Shown piece by piece: positions 17,927-26,009 of a stretch of 64,000 bases of DNA. Position numbers and translations under genes: made by a program. Source of the stretch: Clostridium gelidum (lineage in GTDB: Bacteria; Bacillota; Clostridia; Clostridiales; Clostridiaceae); contig NZ_AP024849.1 of assembly GCF_019977655.1 (NCBI RefSeq), positions 1,707,001-1,771,000 of the forward strand, written 5' to 3'. The first letter of the stretch is position 1, and the number at the start of each line of letters is the position of its first letter. Below the pieces are notes generated by a model. It had not been told where the DNA came from, ran no database searches, and saw only the letters and a program-made list of their open reading frames with translations.

Positions 17927-18163
17927 CTAATATTTTTGTATTGATAATAAATCATCAATGCTTCTATTCATGTATTGATACGAATCATAGACTCCTTTAT
18001 TATAAAATTCTAATGCTAATTCATCTATGATGAAGTTTAATATATGGCTTGAAGCTAAATCACCTAATTCTTCTTCACGCTCAGTATAGAAATATTCTTT
18101 TATTGAAACGATCATATCTTCTCGTTTTTCCTTAGTTAATTTAATCTTATCTTTTTCTATCAT
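17927..18163 (-). CDS. DUF2164 family protein
   Basis: 78 residues from ATG 18163, which has GGAGG 6 bases upstream; the longer open frame to 18253 starts with an unlikely hydrophobic stretch over AT-rich DNA. Motifs match DUF2164: KIKLTKEKREDMIVSIKEYF, EEELGDLASSHILNFIIDEL, ALEFYNKGVYDSY. Function is unknown in the family. It is the first gene of the minus-strand unit with aspA and is divergent from hydF. Confidence 0.8.
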   Translation of the reverse strand: MIEKDKIKLTKEKREDMIVSIKEYFYTEREEELGDLASSHILNFIIDELALEFYNKGVYDSYQYMNRSIDDLLSIQKY

Positions 18164-18268
18164 TTGAAACCTCCATGTTAGTATATCTTGATATTTTATA
18201 TTATAATAGAAGAAACTATTAAAGAATATTAAAATTACTAAAAAATAATTCAAAAGGAGTAATAAATT

Positions 18269-19507
18269 ATGAGTTTAAATACAACACCATCTGGAGAAAG
18301 AGTACATATTGCTCTGTTTGGCATGACAAACGCTGGGAAATCCAGTATTATAAATGCACTTACAAATCAAGAAATTTCTATTGTTTCTGACGTGAAAGGA
18401 ACAACTACTGACCCTGTTTATAAAGCAATTGAAATTCTTCCAATAGGGCCTTGTATGATTATTGATACGGCAGGACTTGATGATGAAAGTAAATTAGGTG
18501 AGTCAAGAAAAAAGAAAACCCTTGAAGTCTTATCAAAGACAAATGTTGCATTAGTAGTAATAGACAGTACTATTGGAGTTACTGAAAATGATACAGCTAT
18601 AATAAATGAAATAAAAGAAAAGAAAATACCTATGGTTTGTATTTTCAATAAGGCAGATCAAAGAAGTATAACAAAAGAAGAAATAAATAATGTTGAGAAA
18701 GAAATTGATGTTCCTGTTGTTTCTGTTTCTGCATTAAACAAAAGTGGCATAGAGGAACTTAAACAAAAAATTATAGCTTTAATACCAGACGATGAAGATA
18801 AATTCAAATTAGTAGGAGACCTTATAAGTCCAGGAGATATAGTTGTTCTTGTTACACCTATTGATAAAGCAGCTCCTAAAGGAAGACTTATTCTTCCACA
18901 GCAGCAAACTATAAGAGATATAATAGAAAGTGATGCTATAGCTATTGTAACGAAAGAACATGAATTAAGAGAAACCCTTGAAAATCTGAAGAAAAAACCT
19001 AAGCTTGTTATAACTGACTCACAAGTGTTTTTAAAGGCATCTGCAGATACACCTAAAGACATAATGCTTACATCATTTTCAATATTGCAGGCAAGATATA
19101 AAGGCAATCTTAATGAACTTGTAAAAGGTGCTAAAGTAGTAGAAAGTCTGGAAGATGGCGATAGTGTATTGATTTCAGAAGGATGCACTCATCATAGACA
19201 GTGTGACGATATTGGAGCAGTAAAAATCCCAAGATGGGTAAGACAAATGACAGGAAAGCAAATAAACTTTGAATATTCTTCAGGAGCTTCCTTTACTGAT
19301 GATATTTCAAAATATAAGCTTATTATTCACTGTGGAGGATGTATGCTAAATAGAGCCGCCATGCTTTCAAGAATTGATAATGCAGTTAAACATGAGATTC
19401 CAATTGTTAATTATGGAGTACTTATAGGATATGTCCAAGGGATTTTAGAAAGAGCTCTTGAGCCATTCCCATTGGCAAAAGCAATATATGATGGTGATTT
19501 TAGCTAA
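18269..19507 (+). CDS. hydF: [FeFe]-hydrogenase maturation GTPase HydF
   Basis: 412 residues. N-terminal TrmE-like GTPase with P-loop GMTNAGKSS (about 19-27), DTAGLDD and FNKADQ. A middle dimerisation region follows, then the C-terminal [4Fe-4S] site with Cys306-x-His308, and Cys355-x-x-Cys358 in HCGGCMLNRAAM. HydF is the scaffold that receives the 2Fe subcluster and delivers it to the hydrogenase apo-enzyme. AAAAGGAG precedes the ATG. HydE and HydG are not nearby. Fragments of a second copy lie at 48308 and 61901. Confidence 0.96.
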   Translation: MSLNTTPSGERVHIALFGMTNAGKSSIINALTNQEISIVSDVKGTTTDPVYKAIEILPIGPCMIIDTAGLDDESKLGESRKKKTLEVLSKTNVALVVIDSTIGVTENDTAIINEIKEKKIPMVCIFNKADQRSITKEEINNVEKEIDVPVVSVSALNKSGIEELKQKIIALIPDDEDKFKLVGDLISPGDIVVLVTPIDKAAPKGRLILPQQQTIRDIIESDAIAIVTKEHELRETLENLKKKPKLVITDSQVFLKASADTPKDIMLTSFSILQARYKGNLNELVKGAKVVESLEDGDSVLISEGCTHHRQCDDIGAVKIPRWVRQMTGKQINFEYSSGASFTDDISKYKLIIHCGGCMLNRAAMLSRIDNAVKHEIPIVNYGVLIGYVQGILERALEPFPLAKAIYDGDFS

Positions 19508-19574
19508 AGAACATGTCTTTTGATTTTGTTTTAATATAGGATATTGTTAGATTTTGAAAGTAATATTAACGTAT

Positions 19575-19663
19575 AGGGGTTCGATACGCTTCGCCTCCAC
19601 CATAAAATCCACGATCGCCTGTAGATAGATAAAATAGCTATTTACAGGTGGTCGTGGTTTTTT
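19575..19663 (+). terminator. Family B element (B1): tRNA-3'-like head plus terminator hairpin
   Basis: GGGGTTCGATACGCTTCGCC then TCCACCA resembles the T-arm and CCA end of a tRNA or tmRNA, but the stems do not pair. It is followed by the hairpin CCACGATCGCCTGTA...TTTACAGGTGGTCGTGG and TTTTTT. It ends hydF transcription and lies convergent to the PucR gene. Relatives are at 30314 and 37151. Confidence 0.8.
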
Positions 19664-19665
19664 AG

Positions 19666-20922
19666 TTAGGTTTTTATTAATGTATTATAATCTAAAATTT
19701 TAAATGACAGTTCTAATTTGAATAGGTTATTATTGTTGCCTAATGATATATCAAGTAAACTTTGGATTTTATTAAAACGGTAAAAGAATGTACTTCTATG
19801 TATATTTAGTTGGCTAGATGTATCATTAGCATTTCTATTATTTTCTAGATAAGTTTTTAGAGTTTTAAATAATTCTGATTTATTTTGAGCATCAAATTTA
19901 ATGAGTTTTTTTATCCAAGGGTGAACTAAAGTTAATAAATTTATTTGATATAAATCATTAGTTGTACACATAGCCATATTAAATAAATAATACTCTATAT
20001 AATCTTCAAAATAATTTATATTATTATCTATTTTCATACATGATGATAGCTCTAAGGCATATATAGATTGATTAAAAAAATCTTCTATATCTAATAAGCT
20101 TTCAAAAACAATACTAATACCACACCGTAAATTGTTTAACTTCAAAAATTCTAAGAGAGTTTCTTTCAGAGAATCATTAATAACCTCTTTATGTTCATTG
20201 CTTATAAGAAAAATAATTGTATCTTTATAATATGTTGAAATACAATTTCTTAGTATATTTTTTAAATGCCTTATTAATTCCTTTAATCCGTAATTATCTC
20301 TATAATCATTATATTTTTGTTTAAATGGTATTGAAAGTATAATCAAGTTTTCATATAAATTAAAATTTATATATTTTAATCGTTCTGTTAAGTATTCAAT
20401 ATTATCTATTCTATTTATTAATAAATCTGTTAAATAATATTCTTCATCCAATCCAGAATTACTAATAAATAAGTTTTCTTTTTGAAGTTGAATGGAAAAT
20501 ACCTTAGATAGTACATTTGTCAATTCTAAATCTTCTGCATTGAATTCCCTTTTACTTTGTAAAACAGATATGTATCCAACAGTAATATTATTAATTCTGA
20601 TAGAACAAAAAATTAAAACCTCGTCTGAGTTATAAAAAAAGGCATTATCTGAATTATAGATGTTATCAATACATTTATTTTTTTTCATTAATTGAATAAT
20701 ATTTAGCAAAAGGTAACTTTTCCCGTTATGAGTTTCTATACTTGAATTATCAAGTTTGGCTAGGTTAGAGCGAGCGATAATGTGATAACTGGTATCTAAA
20801 ATAAAAATAGCATTACCTAAAAAGTTTTCACCTATATTAAGAATTCCATCTATACTATTTTCAGTAAATAAACTATTATAAAGTTCGTATTTTTTTTTAT
20901 ATAAATCATTTTTTTTCTGCAT
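19666..20922 (-). CDS. PucR/CdaR-type transcriptional regulator
   Basis: 418 residues. The N-terminal half (about 20-160) looks like a GAF/PAS-type sensor (AIFILDTSYHIIARSN, ICSIRINNITVGYISVLQ-like segments). The C-terminal about 60 residues are the PucR helix-turn-helix: LFKTLKTYLENNRNANDTSS, LNIHRSTFFYRFNKIQSLL. Such proteins usually activate neighbouring catabolic or redox genes. It is divergent from the flavoprotein at 21142, and a matching pair of inverted sites lies between them. GGAG lies just before the ATG (reading the minus strand). Confidence 0.82.
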   Translation of the reverse strand: MQKKNDLYKKKYELYNSLFTENSIDGILNIGENFLGNAIFILDTSYHIIARSNLAKLDNSSIETHNGKSYLLLNIIQLMKKNKCIDNIYNSDNAFFYNSDEVLIFCSIRINNITVGYISVLQSKREFNAEDLELTNVLSKVFSIQLQKENLFISNSGLDEEYYLTDLLINRIDNIEYLTERLKYINFNLYENLIILSIPFKQKYNDYRDNYGLKELIRHLKNILRNCISTYYKDTIIFLISNEHKEVINDSLKETLLEFLKLNNLRCGISIVFESLLDIEDFFNQSIYALELSSCMKIDNNINYFEDYIEYYLFNMAMCTTNDLYQINLLTLVHPWIKKLIKFDAQNKSELFKTLKTYLENNRNANDTSSQLNIHRSTFFYRFNKIQSLLDISLGNNNNLFKLELSFKILDYNTLIKT

Positions 20923-20973
20923 AAGTTTCTCCTTATTTTATTACAATTAGAAAAATGTCTAACTAGTAAGCAA

Positions 20974-21107
20974 TTTAAAGCGTTATTTTAAGACTTATTT
21001 TGGATGAATTCCACTTCTTCACATGTTAATATTATAACAAATGATTTGATTTTGTAAGTGAAAATTCATATCTTATAAAAAAACAAAACATTATAAAACG
21101 CTTTAAG
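20974..21107. promoter_or_regulatory. Paired inverted sites in the PucR/flavoprotein divergent promoter region
   Basis: TTTAAAGCGTTATTTTAAG at 20974-20992 and, in opposite orientation, TTATAAAACGCTTTAAG at 21091-21107. Read on the minus strand the second gives CTTAAAGCGTTTTATAA, sharing TTAAAGCGTT. One copy lies near each gene, fitting operators of the PucR-type regulator. Confidence 0.6.
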
Positions 21108-21141
21108 AAAAATATTAAGATTATCAAAAGGAGATTATATT

Positions 21142-22092
21142 ATGGCTTTTACAATACTCGGTATCACAGCAGGAAGAAAGGATTCAAATTCTGAAATTTT
21201 ATTAAAGGAAGCATTATTAGCTTGTCAAGAACAAGGTGCAGAAGTTAAAATGATCAATTTAAGAGATTACAACATTATGGAATGTTCAGGATGCACAGCT
21301 TGTACACATGGTATGAGTAGTGGAAAAAATGTTGGATGTACATTAAGTAAAAAAGATGATAAGCAGGCAATCATGGATGTTATGTTAAATGTAGATGCTA
21401 TAATTGCATCAGCGCCAACATATGATTTAATGCCAACAGCAACATTTTCAAAATTTATGCATAGAAATCTTGCATATGAATCAGCATTTTTAGAATCAAT
21501 CGGAGCAATTGAACATAAAGACAGAGTTGCTGGATTAATTGCAGTTGGAGGATCTACTCGTTCATGGCAGTCAATGGCTTTAGAAAGTATGCAAGCTACA
21601 TGTTTCACAAATGACTTTAAAGTAGTAGATATGTATCTAGCAACAAGAGTACCAGCTCCAAAACAATGTTTATTGCATGATGATATGATAGAACGTGCTC
21701 ATAAGATGGGTGAAAATATCATGAAATCATTAAAAACACCAGTAGCAGAAAGAGACTGGCTTGGTGATGAAGGTATGGGATGGTGTCCACATTGTCATTC
21801 AAATGCACTAATTTTAGGGGAACCACAATGGGATGGATTATATTTCCCAGTTGAATGTCAAGTTTGTGGTGCAGGCGGAAATTTAGAAAAGACAGAAGAA
21901 GGTAAGTGGAAGTTTGTAATTCAAGAAGATGGATTAAGTCGTGACCGTACAGATACTGAAGGAAGACAACATCATGTAAAGGAAATTATGCATACACAAG
22001 GTGGCTTCTATACAGAAGAAAATTTGTCAACTGTTAAAGAAAAGTTTGGTAAGTATAAGGAATTAAAATTTCCTACAATTGAAATAAATTAA
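21142..22092 (+). CDS. Iron-sulfur-flavoprotein-like NAD(P)H-dependent reductase with C-terminal zinc ribbon
   Basis: 316 residues. Residues 1-190 form a flavodoxin-like FMN reductase fold (ILGITAGRKDSNSEILLKEAL, ASAPTYDLMPTATFSKFMHR). A cysteine cluster C48-x2-C51-x2-C54-x11-C66 resembles the [4Fe-4S] motif of archaeal/clostridial iron-sulfur flavoproteins, with a longer last spacing. Residues about 210-260 add a CPHC...CQVC zinc-ribbon-like segment, then a polar tail. The substrate is unknown. It stands alone, divergent from the PucR regulator that probably controls it. AAAAGGAG precedes the ATG. A terminator follows. Confidence 0.75.
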   Translation: MAFTILGITAGRKDSNSEILLKEALLACQEQGAEVKMINLRDYNIMECSGCTACTHGMSSGKNVGCTLSKKDDKQAIMDVMLNVDAIIASAPTYDLMPTATFSKFMHRNLAYESAFLESIGAIEHKDRVAGLIAVGGSTRSWQSMALESMQATCFTNDFKVVDMYLATRVPAPKQCLLHDDMIERAHKMGENIMKSLKTPVAERDWLGDEGMGWCPHCHSNALILGEPQWDGLYFPVECQVCGAGGNLEKTEEGKWKFVIQEDGLSRDRTDTEGRQHHVKEIMHTQGGFYTEENLSTVKEKFGKYKELKFPTIEIN

Positions 22093-22118
22093 GAATAGAG
22101 ATGAACTTAAAATCCCAA

Positions 22119-22155
22119 ATGAAACCCACGAAATCTGATTTTCGTGGGTTTCATT
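22119..22155. terminator. Terminator hairpin of the family B type (B4)
   Basis: Perfect 16-bp stem AATGAAACCCACGAAA/TTTCGTGGGTTTCATT, loop TCTGA. It is shared by the convergent flavoprotein and PadR genes and belongs to the ACCCACGAAAATC hairpin family seen at 37183, 40083 and 54999. Confidence 0.85.
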
Positions 22156-22173
22156 GAGGACATAATATATTTA

Positions 22174-22749
22174 TTAGTTAAATGGAGTTTCTTCAAAAAT
22201 ATTAGAAATGTTACCGTTGTTGTATAAACTATAAATCCACTGACACCATTCCATTCCCCATTTTGCATCGCCTAAAATTTTATTTAGTATAACAAACCTG
22301 CTAAAATAACCTGAATTAGTAGTAGTAAGTTTTTCTCCACATTCTTCCTTAAGTGCTTCTATCTTCTTTTGATAATTTAGAAGTTTCTTACTATACATTT
22401 CTTCTCTTTCTTTAAGTAATTTCTTTGCTTTTTCTTCATCCAATATATGCAGGCAATATGTTTTGAGCAGCATTTCATCTTTTGTAATAGGGTCTGAAGT
22501 GCTTTCTTCAAGCCATTTCTTTGTAGCTTCAATTCCATTTTTTGTTGGTGTATAAACCTTTTTATTAGGTTTGCCAGATTGATTAACTAATATAAAGTCT
22601 ACATATCCATCTTCTTCGAGTTTTGCAAGTAACGGATATATATGACTATGTCTAGTATGCCAAAATAAATTCATTTTTATTGTTAAATCATAGCCTGACA
22701 TGGACTCATTTGCTAAAAAACCTAAAAGACCGTAAGATAAAGTGTTCAT
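22174..22749 (-). CDS. PadR-family transcriptional regulator
   Basis: 191 residues. N-terminal winged helix MNTLSYGLLGFLANESMSGYD...HIYPLLAKLEEDGYVD, then the C-terminal Vir-type helical dimerisation domain (about 95-180). PadR proteins of this type usually repress a divergent or adjacent efflux pump and release on drug or phenolic ligand. Here an MFS pump is divergent, and an exact ATGT-N8-ACAT PadR box lies just upstream of this gene. AAGGAGG lies before the ATG on the minus strand. Confidence 0.88.
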   Translation of the reverse strand: MNTLSYGLLGFLANESMSGYDLTIKMNLFWHTRHSHIYPLLAKLEEDGYVDFILVNQSGKPNKKVYTPTKNGIEATKKWLEESTSDPITKDEMLLKTYCLHILDEEKAKKLLKEREEMYSKKLLNYQKKIEALKEECGEKLTTTNSGYFSRFVILNKILGDAKWGMEWCQWIYSLYNNGNISNIFEETPFN

Positions 22750-22764
22750 AAAAGTCCTCCTTAT

Positions 22765-22780
22765 ATGTACAAATTGACAT
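22765..22780. promoter_or_regulatory. PadR-box operator ATGT-N8-ACAT
   Basis: ATGTACAAATTGACAT is an exact match to the ATGT-N8-ACAT dyad known for PadR/LmrR-class repressors. A second, imperfect copy (ATATGTCCGTTTTGTCATAT) lies at 22811-22830. Both are in the divergent promoter region between the PadR and MFS genes. Confidence 0.75.
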
Positions 22781-22898
22781 ATTAACTTTAAAGTAGTAAT
22801 ATTCTATATTATATGTCCGTTTTGTCATATAATCAATTGAAAAAATTACAAATTGGAATTGAAAGAATTAGAAACTAAGAATTGAGGATTATATATTT

Positions 22899-24362
22899 AT
22901 GAAAATTACACATGATAAAGAAACACCATTTTGGGCAGTTATGTTTCCTATATTTTTGGGAGTATTTTTAGGTACTTTTAATACAAGTGCTATAAATATT
23001 GCCTTGCCTGAATTTATGCAAACTTTCAATACAAGTTTAGAATCTGTAAAATGGATATTAACAGGATTTATGCTCGCAACGGGAGTTGCATGCCCTTTAG
23101 CGGGTTATTTGGGAGAAAAATTGAGTTGTAAAAAGTTATACTTAATTGCTCTTATAGGATTTACATTATCATCAATTTTATGTTCTCTTTCATTTAATCT
23201 TTTTATGCTTGTAACATTTCGTGTTATACAAGGTTTATTTACTGGATTAATTATACCTACAACAATGACTATTATTTACCAAATTATTTCTAAGGGAAAG
23301 CATGCCTTTGCAGTAAGTTTATGGAGCATGGCTTCAATGCTTGCACCTGCACTTGGACCAACTTTAAGTGGATGGTTAGTTCAATATTATAGTTGGAAAG
23401 CAATTTTTATGGTAAATGTACCTATAGGCATTATTGCAATTATTTTAGTTATTCGTTTTATACCGCAATATAATTTATCAAAAGATAGTTCATTTGATTT
23501 TATTGGACTTACAGCAGTTGTTATTTTAAGTTTATCCATATTAATAGCTTTTAGTGAAGGAACTGTATGGGGATGGGCTTCGCCTAAAACAATTTCATTA
23601 ATAATTGTTGGTATTATTTCATTGGTAATCTTTGTGCGTAGAGAATTAAATACAAGTTCTCCGGCTCTTAATATAAGATTATTTAAATTTACAAAATACA
23701 CTATAAGCATAGTTGCAATAAGTATAGTAACAATAGCACTATACGCTGGAACTTTACTAACACCTCTATATTTGCAAAATACACAGCACTTATCAACATT
23801 AGATACAGGGCTTATTTTATTGCCACCATCATTAGCAATGGCACTTATGATGCCAATCGTAGGAACTTTATATAATCGTATTGATCCAAGAATTTTGATA
23901 ATAACAGGGATTTGCTTTATTGCTTTAGGGTCATGGAAAATGTCAAGTTTACTATATGACACGCCACATTTTTACATAATTTTTTGGATGACAATTAGAT
24001 ATATTGGCATTTCATTTTCAACAATGCCAATAACAAACTCAGGAATGTCAATTATACCAAAAGCATTATCAGGACATGCTTCTTCTATTAATAATTGGTT
24101 ACGTCAAGTTTCTAGCTCTTTAGCTATAGGTGTATTTAGTTCATTACTTGTAATACGTACTGAATATCATACACAAATGTTGGATAATAGCAGCAATAGC
24201 TTTAATTTGATTAAAGAAAAAGCTTTTACAATGGGTATAAATGATATATATTTTATATCTACAATTATTGTATTAATTGGATTACCACTTAGTTTTATGC
24301 TTAAAAAGAGTAGTGGTGTTAAAGAATTAAAATCAGAAGCTGTTACATCAATTACAAATTAG
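22899..24362 (+). CDS. MFS multidrug transporter, DHA2 (14-TM, EmrB/LmrB-like)
   Basis: 487 residues, very hydrophobic, about 14 predicted membrane helices. DHA2 motifs: NTSAINIALPEFMQTFNTSL and WILTGFMLATGVACPLAGYL in helices 1-2, and the motif-C-like LAPALGPTLSGWLVQYYSWK in helix 5. It is a proton-driven drug exporter by family. It is probably repressed by the divergent PadR protein. The tail is hydrophilic and short. The ribosome site is weak (GAGGA before the ATG). Confidence 0.87.
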   Translation: MKITHDKETPFWAVMFPIFLGVFLGTFNTSAINIALPEFMQTFNTSLESVKWILTGFMLATGVACPLAGYLGEKLSCKKLYLIALIGFTLSSILCSLSFNLFMLVTFRVIQGLFTGLIIPTTMTIIYQIISKGKHAFAVSLWSMASMLAPALGPTLSGWLVQYYSWKAIFMVNVPIGIIAIILVIRFIPQYNLSKDSSFDFIGLTAVVILSLSILIAFSEGTVWGWASPKTISLIIVGIISLVIFVRRELNTSSPALNIRLFKFTKYTISIVAISIVTIALYAGTLLTPLYLQNTQHLSTLDTGLILLPPSLAMALMMPIVGTLYNRIDPRILIITGICFIALGSWKMSSLLYDTPHFYIIFWMTIRYIGISFSTMPITNSGMSIIPKALSGHASSINNWLRQVSSSLAIGVFSSLLVIRTEYHTQMLDNSSNSFNLIKEKAFTMGINDIYFISTIIVLIGLPLSFMLKKSSGVKELKSEAVTSITN

Positions 24363-24407
24363 GTTGCAAGCAAAAGTATCAATTAAAATAATCATATTTA
24401 ATAAAGT

Positions 24408-24863
24408 ATGAAAGTGCTAATTAGATTAATGAATTACATTTGGAGGGGAAAGCTTAAATTGTTAAGTCGTTTTTCAATTGTAGGAGTATTAAATACACTT
24501 ATTGATTTTGTTACGTTTACAATAATTAATAGTTGGTTTGGAATAAATTATACAACAAGTCAGATGTCAGGATATAGCGTTGGAGTTGTAAATAGTTATA
24601 TATTTAATAAAAATTGGACATTTGAAGATAAAGATGCTAATAAAAAGATAGTGCATGAATTTTTGAAATTTATATTAACTATTCATAGTCCTTATATAAT
24701 ACAAAGTTTAATTTATTATGTAAAGAAAAATATGACCGAAACTGTATACTATACAGTAGAACATTTTAGAGATTTAGGATATGCTGAAAGCAAAAAGGAA
24801 ATAAAACCTTTAAATATAATTAAGGACTTAACTAACCCTATATTAAAAGTAAGGGGTTTCTAA
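24408..24863 (+). pseudogene. Chimeric GtrA fragment (5' half duplicated from 47862)
   Basis: Residues 1-88 are almost identical to the intact GtrA protein at 47862, and the DNA match runs about 24395-24673 with only a few changes. Then homology stops and about 62 unrelated residues follow (TIHSPYIIQSLIYYVKKNMT...LTNPILKVRGF), which lack the last two GtrA helices and which I do not recognise. The frame is open, so a 151-residue hybrid could be made, but the GtrA fold is incomplete. No glycosyltransferase partner is adjacent. It is best read as debris of a partial duplication. Confidence 0.75.
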
Positions 24864-24893
24864 TATGTGTGAAGACATAAACAAGTTGGAATA

Positions 24894-25832
24894 TTACATT
24901 GTTAATGGAGATATTCTTCCCATAAGATTATCTGTATAGGCTAGTTTTCCATCCAGAGTTATTACAACAGCACCCATACCCTTAATTCGATTAACTCTAT
25001 GAATAATTGAAGCAGCATCTAATCCAAACAATTTTGTAGTATATATATCGCAGTCCAGGGATTTATCAGCAATAATGGTTAAAGAAGCTATATTACTTTC
25101 TATTGGGTAGCCTGTTTTGCTGTCAAATATATGGTGGTATTTAGTTCCATCCTTTTCGAACATTCTTTCATATATTCCTGAGGTTACAACGGATTGATCT
25201 TTTATTGTGACAACTGCCACCGCATTTCCTCTTGGTAGAAACGGATTTTGTATTCCCACATTCCAGTCACTAACCTTTGATGGTGATTCTCCAAAAACAA
25301 GAACATTACCTCCCATATCTACCATAGCTGAAACAGCGCCATTTTCCTTAAAGAAGTCCATAACTTTATCAGCAAAATAGCCCTTAGCTATGGCTCCAAG
25401 ATCTATCTCAATGCCTTTTTTTAAGAAATACACGGTCTTTTTTTCATCATCTAGTTGTATATTTTCAGGCTTTAAAAGTTCCAGTACCGGTGCTATAGCT
25501 TCTTTCTCTGGTACATGTGCCTCTTTAAAACCTATTCTCCATAATTTTATTAATGGCCCTATTGCAATATTTAAATATGTATTCTCACATAGACTATGTT
25601 TTTTTCCTATTTTTATCAGTTCATACAGTTCCTCATCCACTTCTTGCGGAGCCAATGAAGCTGTTTTTTTAAGCATCGCAAGCTGTGAGTTATCACTGTT
25701 GGCACTAAATACTTCTTCATAATAAATCAGCATATCGCAAGCCTTTTCTGCAAGCTTTTCAGCAGCCTCTCCCTTTATATATAGAGAGATTTTTGTTCCC
25801 ATAAGATATATTATCTTCGTATACTCACTCAT
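24894..25832 (-). CDS. apbE: ApbE-like FAD:protein FMN transferase
   Basis: 312 residues. Family markers: LMGTKISLYI near the start, IDLGAIAKGYFADKV, VDMGGNVLVFG, and the Mg/FAD-binding HHIFDSKTGYPIESN with ALD-equivalent SLDCDIYTTKLFGL. ApbE attaches FMN by a phosphoester bond to Ser/Thr of FMN-binding domains. No signal peptide or lipobox is visible, so it is cytosolic, which fits a cytosolic target. The likely target is the DALSGAS motif of the fused reductase at 27721. It is separated from the LysR gene by a family A repeat. Confidence 0.93.
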   Translation of the reverse strand: MSEYTKIIYLMGTKISLYIKGEAAEKLAEKACDMLIYYEEVFSANSDNSQLAMLKKTASLAPQEVDEELYELIKIGKKHSLCENTYLNIAIGPLIKLWRIGFKEAHVPEKEAIAPVLELLKPENIQLDDEKKTVYFLKKGIEIDLGAIAKGYFADKVMDFFKENGAVSAMVDMGGNVLVFGESPSKVSDWNVGIQNPFLPRGNAVAVVTIKDQSVVTSGIYERMFEKDGTKYHHIFDSKTGYPIESNIASLTIIADKSLDCDIYTTKLFGLDAASIIHRVNRIKGMGAVVITLDGKLAYTDNLMGRISPLTM

Positions 25833-25849
25833 TTTGCTCTCCTATATTA

Positions 25850-26009
25850 CGCACAATCAACAAAATAACAAGTCCATCTGGCAGCATATTTTCCATCATC
25901 CTGCGGCGACAAAATGCCATAATAGGCCCGCTATGATGTCACTTTGTCTTCTTGCCTGATGAAAAATATTCATGCCAGCTTTGGACTTGCTATTTTATTT
26001 CATGTGCCT
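25850..26009. repeat. Family A palindromic repeat, full length (A4)
   Basis: Read on the minus strand it runs AGGCACATGAAATAAAATAG...TTGATTGTGC, with internal TTTTTCATCAGGCAAG, CATCATAGCGGGCCTATTAT and GATGATGGAAAATATGCTG, matching A7 and A8 along about 160 bp. Its end overlaps the 3' end of the LysR gene and supplies that gene's last codons and stop. Confidence 0.9.

Noticed and set aside
19575..19602. Possible tRNA or tmRNA 3' end (GGTTCGATACGC...CCACCA)
   Set aside because: The T-stem bases do not pair and no upstream acceptor, D or anticodon arm exists. Kept only as the head of repeat family B.
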